This document shows, one piece after another, positions 1-4,904 of a DNA stretch of 9,904 nucleotides (position 1 is its first letter; each line of letters begins with the position of its first letter). This stretch comes from an uncultured Eubacteriales bacterium (GTDB lineage: Bacteria; Bacillota; Clostridia; Peptostreptococcales; Anaerovoracaceae). The DNA lies in assembly GCA_905206455.1 (NCBI GenBank), contig CAJLHL010000086.1, positions 1 to 9,904 on the forward strand, in the 5' to 3' direction. The notes under the pieces were generated by a model. That model was not told where the DNA came from. It did no database searches and saw only the letters and a list, made by a program, of their open reading frames with translations. The position numbers and the translations under genes are program-made.

Positions 1-166
1 GGTGACGCAGATGATCGCCATCATTTTCCTTCTCATCGGCAACTGGCCGTTTGAACTGATCTCTGTTCCCTTTGCGCAGATCATGCTCTGGATCGCTGTG
101 ATCATGACGGTTTATTCCGGTGCAGAATATATTTACAAGAGCAGGGAACTTTTCCGGTCGAGATAG
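1..166 (+). CDS. pgsA: CDP-diacylglycerol--glycerol-3-phosphate 3-phosphatidyltransferase, C-terminal fragment
   Basis: Only the last 54 codons are present, in the frame starting at base 2 and ending at TAG 164-166; the start lies outside the window. PgsA is an integral membrane enzyme that joins CDP-diacylglycerol to glycerol-3-phosphate, the committed step to phosphatidylglycerol and cardiolipin. The fragment reads QMIAIIFLLIG, then PFAQIMLWIAVIMTVYSG, then a short basic tail. These are hydrophobic segments like the last transmembrane helices of PgsA, and the IMLWIAVIMTVYSG stretch is typical of the family's end. The catalytic CDP-alcohol phosphotransferase motif lies upstream and is not visible. 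The following gene is cinA, the usual neighbour of pgsA in Bacillota, which supports the call. About 150 bases separate the two genes, with no clear terminator or strong promoter between them, so they may share a transcript. Confidence 0.85.
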   Translation, partial: VTQMIAIIFLLIGNWPFELISVPFAQIMLWIAVIMTVYSGAEYIYKSRELFRSR

Positions 167-316
167 TTTTCGGTACGGTTTCTGTTTCTATATAGTGGAA
201 GTGATCGGATACTGACAGTGCGGTGAACGGATGGTTCCGGATAAAATGAAGCCGGCGCTGCGCTGTTGACAGGTGAAATAGAAAAAATTCAGAAGAAATG
301 CAGGCAGGTGATAAAA

Positions 317-1570
317 ATGAAATCAGCGATTATTTCGGTGGGAACAGAACTTCTTTTCGGGCAGGTGGTCAATACCAATGCGGCTTATCTCTCGCAGGAG
401 TTGAATGAGATGGGGGTAGACGTGCTGTATCACTATACGATGGGAGACAATCCCGGCCGGCTGAAAAGCGTAATGCAGTTCGCTATGCAGGACTGTGATC
501 TCTTTCTCATCACCGGCGGTCTGGGGCCTACGGAGGACGATCTGACGAAAGAGACGCTCTGCGAGCTTCTGGGGGAAGAATTGATTCTCCACGAACCGAC
601 GATGCAGATGATCGACGACTATTTTGAGCGGGTCTGGTATAAGAAGACGGAAAATAATTATAAACAGGCCTACGTGCCGGAGCACGCGTCTGTTTTTCAG
701 AATCATAACGGTACGGCGCCGGGATTCGCACTGGAAAAAGACGGAAGAACTTTCATCTGTATGCCGGGCGTACCCCGGGAAATGAAACGGATGTTTCAGG
801 ACGCGGTGAAACCTTATCTGATGAAACTGGCGGACGCGTATATTATATCCCGGTCGCTGAAAGTCTTCGGCGTAGGAGAATCTCTGGTGGAAACCATGCT
901 TCTGGACTTTATCGACGGTCAGACGGACCCGACGATCGCGACGTATGCCAAAGAGAGTGAAGTGGAGATCCGCATTACTTCGAAGCGCAGGCGGAAAAAA
1001 GACGCCGCTGCGGCAGTAGACGAGATGGCAGCCGGTGTGGCGGAGGTGATGGGCGACAGTGTCTTCACCATGGACGGGGAGGATCTCTATCAGGTGACAG
1101 CGAAAAAATTAGCCGAGGCAAAGGTTTCTCTTTCTCTCTGCGAAACGGTAACCGGCGGAGAAATCGCCGCGATGCTGTGCCGGTATCCGGACTGTGCGGA
1201 AATCCTGGATTGTTCCATCGTCGTGCCTGCGGAAGAATTTCAGGTCGGCGAACTGTCGGTTTCCAGAGATCTTCTCGACGAATATACCATTTACAGCGCG
1301 GAGGCGGCGGAAGCGCTTGCGGAAAGTCTTTTCCGCAGGACGGGCAGTGCTCTGTGCCTTTCGGTGACGGGAAATGCCGGTCCCGATTACTGCGACGGCG
1401 TGGAGCCGGGAACTTTCTGCATCAGTCTGCTGTATGACGGTAAGATGACGACGCGGCGTTATGTCAAAAGTTTCAGAGAACGGAATCTGGCTATCGAATT
1501 TATGGCACGCAGCGCTCTGAACTTCGTGCGGCTGATTCTTTCGGGAAAGACGCCTCAGGAGAGCCTGTAA
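317..1570 (+). CDS. cinA: CinA family protein with intact N-terminal domain and degenerate amidase domain
   Basis: The protein has 417 residues, a normal length for CinA. Residues 1 to about 170 form the MoaB/MogA-like COG1058 domain: SVGTELLFGQVVNTNA, then ITGGLGPTEDDLTKET (65-80), ENNYKQAYVPE and MPGVPREMK. In studied CinA proteins this domain acts on ADP-ribose-type pyrophosphates. Residues from about 260 on are the PncC-like domain, which elsewhere deamidates nicotinamide mononucleotide in the pyridine nucleotide cycle. Here the AESCTGG motif reads CETVTGG (275-281), so its serine is threonine. The YSNEAK motif is replaced by PAEEFQ (304-309), so its lysine is glutamine. The VTGxAGP loop survives as VTGNAGP (350-356). 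I infer reduced or lost deamidase activity. I chose ATG 317 because the family begins at MKSAIIS and AGGTGA lies five bases upstream; a TTG at 266 would add 17 atypical residues. It is probably co-transcribed with pgsA and ends at the palindrome terminator. Confidence 0.9.
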   Translation: MKSAIISVGTELLFGQVVNTNAAYLSQELNEMGVDVLYHYTMGDNPGRLKSVMQFAMQDCDLFLITGGLGPTEDDLTKETLCELLGEELILHEPTMQMIDDYFERVWYKKTENNYKQAYVPEHASVFQNHNGTAPGFALEKDGRTFICMPGVPREMKRMFQDAVKPYLMKLADAYIISRSLKVFGVGESLVETMLLDFIDGQTDPTIATYAKESEVEIRITSKRRRKKDAAAAVDEMAAGVAEVMGDSVFTMDGEDLYQVTAKKLAEAKVSLSLCETVTGGEIAAMLCRYPDCAEILDCSIVVPAEEFQVGELSVSRDLLDEYTIYSAEAAEALAESLFRRTGSALCLSVTGNAGPDYCDGVEPGTFCISLLYDGKMTTRRYVKSFRERNLAIEFMARSALNFVRLILSGKTPQESL

Positions 1571-1636
1571 AATTATTGGGGCGCAGCGCCGATCTCCGCT
1601 TCCGTACCGGCGGCGTGTACCAGAGAATATGGAGTG

Positions 1637-1676
1637 AACGCCGGCCCGCAGAAATTTCTGCGGGCCGGCGTTTTTG
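1637..1676 (+). terminator. Rho-independent terminator after cinA
   Basis: Bases 1637-1672 form a perfect 36-bp palindrome. The arm is AACGCCGGCCCGCAG, the centre is AAATTT, and a run of five T (1671-1675) follows. The GC-rich stem and T run on the plus strand mark the end of the pgsA-cinA transcript. The minus-strand side has only two T after the stem, so it would be a poor stop for transcription coming from the convergent acetyltransferase gene. Confidence 0.9.
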
Positions 1677-1710
1677 CTGTTTTTCTCAGTATTTAATGAT
1701 TTTGCGGTTC

Positions 1711-1803
1711 CGTTAGAGAGGAGAAATCGAAAGTTCCGGACATCGTAGCCGGGAGCAGAGAAGAACAGCCGGATTTCTCGCTGTATCTCTGAAGGAGTTT
1801 TCA
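1711..1803 (+). other. Folded non-coding stretch with a Shine-Dalgarno sequence, function unknown
   Basis: This lies between the cinA terminator and the end of the convergent acetyltransferase gene. GAGAAATC at 1721-1728 is complementary to GATTTCTC at 1772-1779, and the flanking AGAGA (1715-1719) can pair with TCTCT (1786-1790). A smaller CCGG/CCGG pairing sits inside. GAAGGAG (1791-1797) follows directly, seven bases before ATG 1804. The layout resembles a structured leader before a start codon, but the reading frame that follows runs antisense into the acetyltransferase gene and has no recognisable protein features. No convincing promoter precedes it. It could be a relic of a gene start left at a rearrangement point, or chance. 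Confidence 0.25.
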
Positions 1804-1824
1804 ATGAAATATATGTTTTTTCTG

Positions 1825-2331
1825 TCAGCTGAGTCTCATATAAAGCAGAGGATAGGGACCTCCCTGCTCATCCCGTTCTGTTCTTTTATAGACGGTAAAT
1901 CCCATGAATTCATAGAACTCTTTCGCGGCGGGATTTTGTTCGTTGACGCATACTTCGCGAACGCCGAAGCTGTCGATACCGTATTGCACCAGGCGGCTTC
2001 CGGAGCCTTTTCCCATCTGCTCCGGAGCGAGAAACAACATTTCCAGTTTGCCTTGGCCGATTCCCATAAATCCCGCTAATTCCTTTTGTTCATCCCGCAG
2101 TGCGATCAGGTGGGGGATTTCTCTCAGAGCGCGTGGGACGAAACCGGAGATCCTTCGGATTTCCTCTTCGCTCAGAAACAGATGAGTGGACCGCACCGAA
2201 CTCTCCCAGACTTCCGTCAGGCGGGAAATCAGCGTTTCGGTCCGGCGATCCGGCGGGATAATCTGAAAGTCCGGGAAGAATTCGCTTTTTCCGATATGGT
2301 TCGGATTCTTTTGCAGTTCTGTATTCCGCAT
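1825..2331 (-). CDS. GNAT family N-acetyltransferase, YjaB-like
   Basis: The protein has 168 residues and would transfer an acetyl group from acetyl-CoA to an unknown acceptor. VWESSVRSTHLFLSEEEI (41-58) is the N-terminal signature of the YjaB-type subgroup. LEMLFLAPEQMGKGSGSRL (96-114) contains the acetyl-CoA pyrophosphate-binding Q-x-x-G-x-G loop. CVNEQNPAAKEFYEFMGF (128-145) is the closing GNAT motif, and GGPYPLLYMRL ends the protein as in YjaB relatives. About 20 residues precede the conserved fold. ATG 2331 is preceded on its strand by AGGAAAGGAAA, four bases away, a good ribosome binding site. The gene is convergent with cinA and divergent from recA, so it forms a separate transcript inside an otherwise co-directional cluster. 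No signal peptide or membrane segment is seen. The substrate cannot be inferred. Confidence 0.85.
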   Translation of the reverse strand: MRNTELQKNPNHIGKSEFFPDFQIIPPDRRTETLISRLTEVWESSVRSTHLFLSEEEIRRISGFVPRALREIPHLIALRDEQKELAGFMGIGQGKLEMLFLAPEQMGKGSGSRLVQYGIDSFGVREVCVNEQNPAAKEFYEFMGFTVYKRTERDEQGGPYPLLYMRLS

Positions 2332-2356
2332 ATATTTTCCTTTCCTTATTTATAAC

Positions 2357-2384
2357 ATAATACGCTTAGTTAGCATTCTATCAG
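2357..2384 (-). promoter_or_regulatory. Candidate promoter of the acetyltransferase gene
   Basis: Read on the minus strand, CTGATA (2384-2379) and TATTAT (2362-2357) are 16 bases apart, about 25 bases before the start codon. The -10 element is reasonable but the -35 is poor. An overlapping alternative is TGTTATAAA, an extended -10 form just downstream. Confidence 0.3.
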
Positions 2385-2634
2385 ATCTTTTTCCTCAATT
2401 TAAAGTCTTATTTTCGGTCTGCTGCGGTTTTTCTCTCAGACAAACTTCGAACTCTGCCGTTCGGGCCGGAAATGAAAGGGCGGAGGAACGCGTCGGGATC
2501 AGGAGGGAGGTTTTCAGGAGCGCAGGACGGTATTCGCAGAAAGAAACGGGCGATTTCGGATTTTTTGACGCTCTCGGCGGATGAAAGGAGGCGGAACAGT
2601 TGACGGTAGAAAACTAAAAAAAGATTTACATATA

Positions 2635-2663
2635 TTTACAATTTGCGGCGGGAATGTTAAAAT
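2635..2663 (+). promoter_or_regulatory. Upstream recA promoter (extended -10)
   Basis: TTTACA (2635-2640) is followed after exactly 17 bases by TAAAAT (2658-2663), with TG at 2655-2656 making an extended -10 box. It fits the sigma-A consensus well. Transcription from here would start near 2670 and run through the LexA operator about 40 bases downstream. Confidence 0.6.
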
Positions 2664-2672
2664 AAAAAGACC

Positions 2673-2701
2673 TTGACCGGGATGAGAAAAAGAGTTATCA
2701 T
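2673..2701 (+). promoter_or_regulatory. Proximal recA promoter
   Basis: TTGACC (2673-2678), a 17-base spacer, then TATCAT (2696-2701). Each box differs from the sigma-A consensus at one position. The predicted start near 2708 coincides with the LexA operator, which suits direct repression. Confidence 0.75.
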
Positions 2702-2707
2702 AAAATA

Positions 2708-2721
2708 AGAACGAATGTTCT
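2708..2721 (+). promoter_or_regulatory. LexA operator (SOS box) of recA
   Basis: GAACGAATGTTC at 2709-2720 fits the GAAC-N4-GTTC core of the B. subtilis LexA (DinR) box, including the preferred R-N-R-Y centre. The outermost C and G of the 14-base consensus are A and T here. The site overlaps the predicted transcription start of the proximal promoter. This predicts recA repression by LexA and induction by DNA damage; lexA itself is not in the window. Confidence 0.85.
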
Positions 2722-2755
2722 CTTAATAACGTTAAGACGAAAGGATAGCATACAT

Positions 2756-3886
2756 ATGGCTGCATCAAATAAAACGACGATAAACAGAGTGACCGACGAT
2801 CATTTCGATAAGGACAAAGCGCTGGAAGCCGCGCTTCAGCAGATTCAGAAACAATACGGCAAGGGCGCGATCATGAAGCTGGGGGAGAGCGGCGGACTCA
2901 ATATCGAGACGATTTCCACAGGTTCTGTCAGTCTGGATATCGCTACCGGCGTTTCCGGTATTCCTCGTGGTCGTATTACGGAGATCTACGGACCGGAGTC
3001 TTCGGGAAAGACGACGCTGGCTCTTCATATCGTAGCGGAAGCGCAGAGAACCGGCGGCAGAGCCGCATTTATCGACGCAGAACACGCTCTGGATCCGGAA
3101 TATGCTGCAAATCTCGGCGTAGATGTGGGTGAACTCCTGGTGGCTCAGCCGGATACCGGTGAGCAGGGATTGGAAATCTGCGAGATGCTGGTGCGAAGCG
3201 GCGCCGTGGATGTGGTCGTTGTCGACTCTGTGGCAGCGCTGGTGCCGAAAGCAGAGATCCAGGGAGAGATGGGAGACAGTCATGTGGGCCTTCACGCCAG
3301 GCTGATGTCTCAGGCACTCAGAAAACTGGCCGGAGCTATTAACAAGTCAAAAGTTTCCGTCATTTTTATCAATCAGCTGAGAGAAAAGGTGGGGATCATG
3401 TTCGGCAATCCGGAGGTCACTACCGGAGGCCGCGCGCTGAAGTTCTACGCGACGATGCGTATGGATGTGCGCAGGATCGAAAGCATTAAATCCGGCGATC
3501 AGATCGTAGGAAACAGGACGAGAGTCAAAATCGTTAAAAATAAAGTAGCGCCTCCGTTTAAGCAGGCGGAGTTCGATATCATGTACGGCAGAGGAATTTC
3601 CAGAGAGGGCGATACGCTGGACTGCGCCGTAGAGCGCAAGATCGTGGACAAGGCGGGCGCGTGGTACAGCTTCGAGGGCAATCGAATCGGACAGGGAAGA
3701 GAAAATGTAAAACGTTATCTGTCCGAAAATCCTGAAGTCCTGAATCGTATAGAGTCTCTGCTGATGGAATCGATCCGGCCCGCAAAGAAGGAGGACGTCC
3801 AGGTGGAAGCGGACGGATTTGCATCGGAGAATCCGGAGGATTTTCTTCCTCAGATCGATCCGGAAACCGGCGAGATTATCGAATAG
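2756..3886 (+). CDS. recA: Recombinase RecA
   Basis: The protein has 376 residues. RecA forms filaments on single-stranded DNA, catalyses strand exchange in homologous repair, and triggers LexA self-cleavage in the SOS response. GPESSGKTT (79-87) is the Walker A ATP-binding loop, VVVVDSVAAL (153-162) is the Walker B strand, and FINQLREKVG with FGNPEVTTGGRALKFY (204-231) covers the loop 2 DNA-binding region. The N-terminal stretch before KALEAAL is about 15 residues longer than in E. coli and is not conserved. The C-terminus is acidic (about 346-376), as is normal for the family. The start at ATG 2756 is preceded by AAAGGA with a rather long ten-base spacing. The gene is transcribed alone from two promoters with a LexA operator. 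A strong new promoter for rplU follows within 50 bases of its stop, and I see no separate terminator. Confidence 0.98.
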   Translation: MAASNKTTINRVTDDHFDKDKALEAALQQIQKQYGKGAIMKLGESGGLNIETISTGSVSLDIATGVSGIPRGRITEIYGPESSGKTTLALHIVAEAQRTGGRAAFIDAEHALDPEYAANLGVDVGELLVAQPDTGEQGLEICEMLVRSGAVDVVVVDSVAALVPKAEIQGEMGDSHVGLHARLMSQALRKLAGAINKSKVSVIFINQLREKVGIMFGNPEVTTGGRALKFYATMRMDVRRIESIKSGDQIVGNRTRVKIVKNKVAPPFKQAEFDIMYGRGISREGDTLDCAVERKIVDKAGAWYSFEGNRIGQGRENVKRYLSENPEVLNRIESLLMESIRPAKKEDVQVEADGFASENPEDFLPQIDPETGEIIE

Positions 3887-3927
3887 ATAGGAGCAGCGAA
3901 AAACTCTCTGAGAACCGGTGAATATTA

Positions 3928-3956
3928 TTGACACTGTGATTATCGTATGATAATAT
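3928..3956 (+). promoter_or_regulatory. Strong promoter of the rplU-rpmA transcript
   Basis: TTGACA (3928-3933), a spacer of 17 bases, and TAATAT (3951-3956), with TG at 3948-3949 giving an extended -10. The -35 is a perfect sigma-A consensus. The predicted start is near 3963, leaving a leader of about 80 bases before rplU, as expected for a highly expressed ribosomal protein gene. Confidence 0.85.
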
Positions 3957-3966
3957 GGTTCGGTAA

Positions 3967-4036
3967 GCCGCTCGAGAAGGGCGAACAACAGAAATGCCGA
4001 AAGGCTGCCCTGACGGCGAGTCCGGGAAGAGGAGGT
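3967..4036 (+). promoter_or_regulatory. Probable L21 ribosomal protein leader (autoregulatory RNA)
   Basis: The leader folds into nested helices. AGGGC (3978-3982) pairs with GCCCT (4007-4011), and inside it GCC-GAAA-GGC (3996-4005) forms a GNRA-capped hairpin. Outside it CTCG (3971-3974) pairs with CGAG (4017-4020), possibly extended by CCG (3968-3970) with CGG (4023-4025). The Shine-Dalgarno AGGAGG (4030-4035) comes just after. A structured leader before rplU is known in Bacillota, where L21 is thought to repress its own operon. The match is judged by position and fold only, since no covariance search could be run. Confidence 0.6.
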
Positions 4037-4043
4037 AAAGAAT

Positions 4044-4355
4044 ATGTACGCAGTTGTTGAAACAGGCGGGAAGCAGTACAGAGTCCAGGAAGGCGATGTG
4101 ATCACTGTAGAAAAGCTGAATATCGAAGACGGCGCCAAAGTTGTTTTCGATAAGGTGCTCGTCGCAGGTGAAGGTGCTGATATTAAGGTCGGCAAGCCGT
4201 ACATCGAAGGCTGTACTGTCGAAGGTACTGCAGTTGAAAGCGGAAAAGGTCCTAAAGTAGTCATCTTCAAATACAAGGCAAAGAAAGACTACAGAAAGAA
4301 GCAGGGACACAGACAGCCTTATACTTCTGTCAAGATCGAATCACTCAATATCTAA
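4044..4355 (+). CDS. rplU: 50S ribosomal protein L21
   Basis: The protein has 103 residues, the standard length of L21. It binds 23S rRNA in the large subunit near L20. MYAVVETGGKQYRVQEGD is the canonical start and fixes the initiation codon. A conserved block around KGPKVVIFKYKAKKDYRKKQGHRQ (residues about 68-91) includes the basic KKxYRRKxGHRQ-type rRNA-binding segment, and the end is TSVKIESLNI. GGAGGT lies seven bases before ATG 4044. The gene is first in a short transcript with rpmA, under a strong promoter and a folded leader. The prp (ysxB) gene usually found next in Bacillota is missing. Confidence 0.98.
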   Translation: MYAVVETGGKQYRVQEGDVITVEKLNIEDGAKVVFDKVLVAGEGADIKVGKPYIEGCTVEGTAVESGKGPKVVIFKYKAKKDYRKKQGHRQPYTSVKIESLNI

Positions 4356-4384
4356 TCGATTCTGACATGATGGAATTTTGCCGA

Positions 4385-4465
4385 GCCGGACAGGCCGGCG
4401 GTGATTTCATGCAGGCGGTTTGGAAAATCTGTCATTTTCAGATTTTCCGTCGAAAAGCTTTTCGA
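4385..4465 (+). repeat. Three consecutive inverted repeats between rplU and rpmA
   Basis: In the 164-base gap there are three hairpins in a row. The first is GCCGG (4385-4389) with CCGGC (4395-4399). The second is a perfect 10-bp stem, GGAAAATCTG (4422-4431) with CAGATTTTCC (4439-4448), and a 7-base loop. The third is a 16-bp palindrome, TCGAAAAGCTTTTCGA (4450-4465). No T tract follows, so these are not ordinary terminators. They may set the L21:L27 mRNA ratio by processing or pausing, or be what remains where prp used to be. No protein of the Prp type can be read here. Confidence 0.6.
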
Positions 4466-4519
4466 AACAGAATATCCATGTTATAGAAGAGACAGCACAG
4501 AATAGAGGAGGTGTGATCC

Positions 4520-4786
4520 ATGGCAAGTAAGAAGGGTGTCGGCAGCTCGAAGAACGGTCGAGACAGTGAGTCGAAGCGGCTGGGAGTGAAGAGAGCTGAC
4601 GGTCAGGTAGTAAGCGCAGGCAGCATTCTCGTTCGTCAGAGAGGCACGAAGTTCCATCCGGGAACGAATGTCGGCAGAGGCGGAGACGATACGTTATTCG
4701 CTAAGGTTGACGGTACGGTCAAGTTCGAAAGAGAAGGCAAGTCCAGAAAAAAGGTAAGCGTTTACCCGGTCGAAATCGAAGCTTAA
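4520..4786 (+). CDS. rpmA: 50S ribosomal protein L27 without N-terminal extension
   Basis: The protein has 88 residues. L27 sits near the peptidyl transferase centre, where its N-terminal tail reaches the tRNA ends. The sequence begins MASKKGVGSSKNGRDSESK, followed by RLGVKRADGQ, then GSILVRQRGTKFHPG and NVGRGGDDTLFAKVDG, all family hallmarks. In most Bacillota L27 is made with a short extension ending in FF before ASKKG/ATKKG, which Prp removes. Here the start codon stands exactly at that cleavage point, and an in-frame TGA at 4514-4516 rules out an upstream extension. GAGGAGGT (4505-4512) provides a strong ribosome binding site seven bases upstream. A terminator follows directly. The gene is downstream of rplU and is probably co-transcribed with it. 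Confidence 0.98.
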   Translation: MASKKGVGSSKNGRDSESKRLGVKRADGQVVSAGSILVRQRGTKFHPGTNVGRGGDDTLFAKVDGTVKFEREGKSRKKVSVYPVEIEA

Positions 4787-4803
4787 AATTATTCAGAAAT
4801 CAG

Positions 4804-4830
4804 AAAGCCCCTATTTTTAGGGGCTTTTTT
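4804..4830 (+). terminator. Rho-independent terminator after rpmA
   Basis: AAAGCCCCTA (4804-4813) and TAGGGGCTTT (4818-4827) form a perfect 10-bp stem around a TTTT loop, followed by an unbroken T run to 4830. It closes the rplU-rpmA transcript 18 bases after the rpmA stop. Confidence 0.93.
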
Positions 4831-4831
4831 C

Positions 4832-4860
4832 TTGATACGAAGGAAGAAAATACGAAATAT
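4832..4860 (+). promoter_or_regulatory. Candidate obg promoter
   Basis: TTGATA (4832-4837) and AAATAT (4855-4860) are 17 bases apart, just after the rpmA terminator. The -10 is imperfect. A small hairpin, ATCCGC (4859-4864) with GCGGAT (4876-4881), lies between it and the ribosome binding site. Some promoter is expected here because the upstream terminator is strong. Confidence 0.4.
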
Positions 4861-4904
4861 CCGCGCTAAAAGAGTGCGGATCAGGAAAAGACGGGAGGCG
4901 GAAG

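Larger units (their letters stand above)
2332..2755. other. Divergent intergenic region between the acetyltransferase gene and recA
   Basis: This 424-base gap separates two divergent starts. The recA-proximal part (2625-2755) is AT-rich and holds two promoters and a LexA operator, listed separately. The middle part (about 2440-2610) is purine-rich. It contains a 43-codon frame (ATG 2472 to TGA 2601-2603) that encodes a very basic peptide and lacks a clear ribosome binding site. I do not call that frame a gene. Nothing else recognisable is present. Confidence 0.7.

Noticed and set aside
266..294. TTGACA at 266-271 as a -35 box for a cinA promoter
   Set aside because: No acceptable -10 sequence exists at 16 to 18 bases downstream.
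266..316. TTG start at 266 for cinA, giving 17 extra residues
   Set aside because: CinA proteins begin at the MKSAIIS-type strand; ATG 317 has a suitable ribosome binding site and the extra residues are lysine-rich and unconserved.
1109..1804. A 231-codon minus-strand frame over the end of cinA
   Set aside because: It runs through the cinA terminator palindrome and is antisense to cinA; no family resemblance.
1804..2079. A 91-codon plus-strand frame with a strong Shine-Dalgarno sequence
   Set aside because: Apart from its first few codons it is antisense to the acetyltransferase gene, which has clear GNAT motifs; kept only as a possible leader relic in the findings.
2514..2768. An 84-codon minus-strand frame in the recA upstream region
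   Set aside because: It would begin inside recA and run through both recA promoters and the LexA operator; no family features.
3347..4276. A 309-codon minus-strand frame spanning the end of recA and rplU
   Set aside because: It crosses two certain plus-strand genes and a strong promoter, and its translation has no domain character.
4367..4486. A 39-codon frame in the rplU-rpmA gap as a remnant of prp
   Set aside because: The peptide has a weak GQAGGDF stretch but no convincing match to the conserved His- and Cys-containing Prp motifs, and it has no ribosome binding site.
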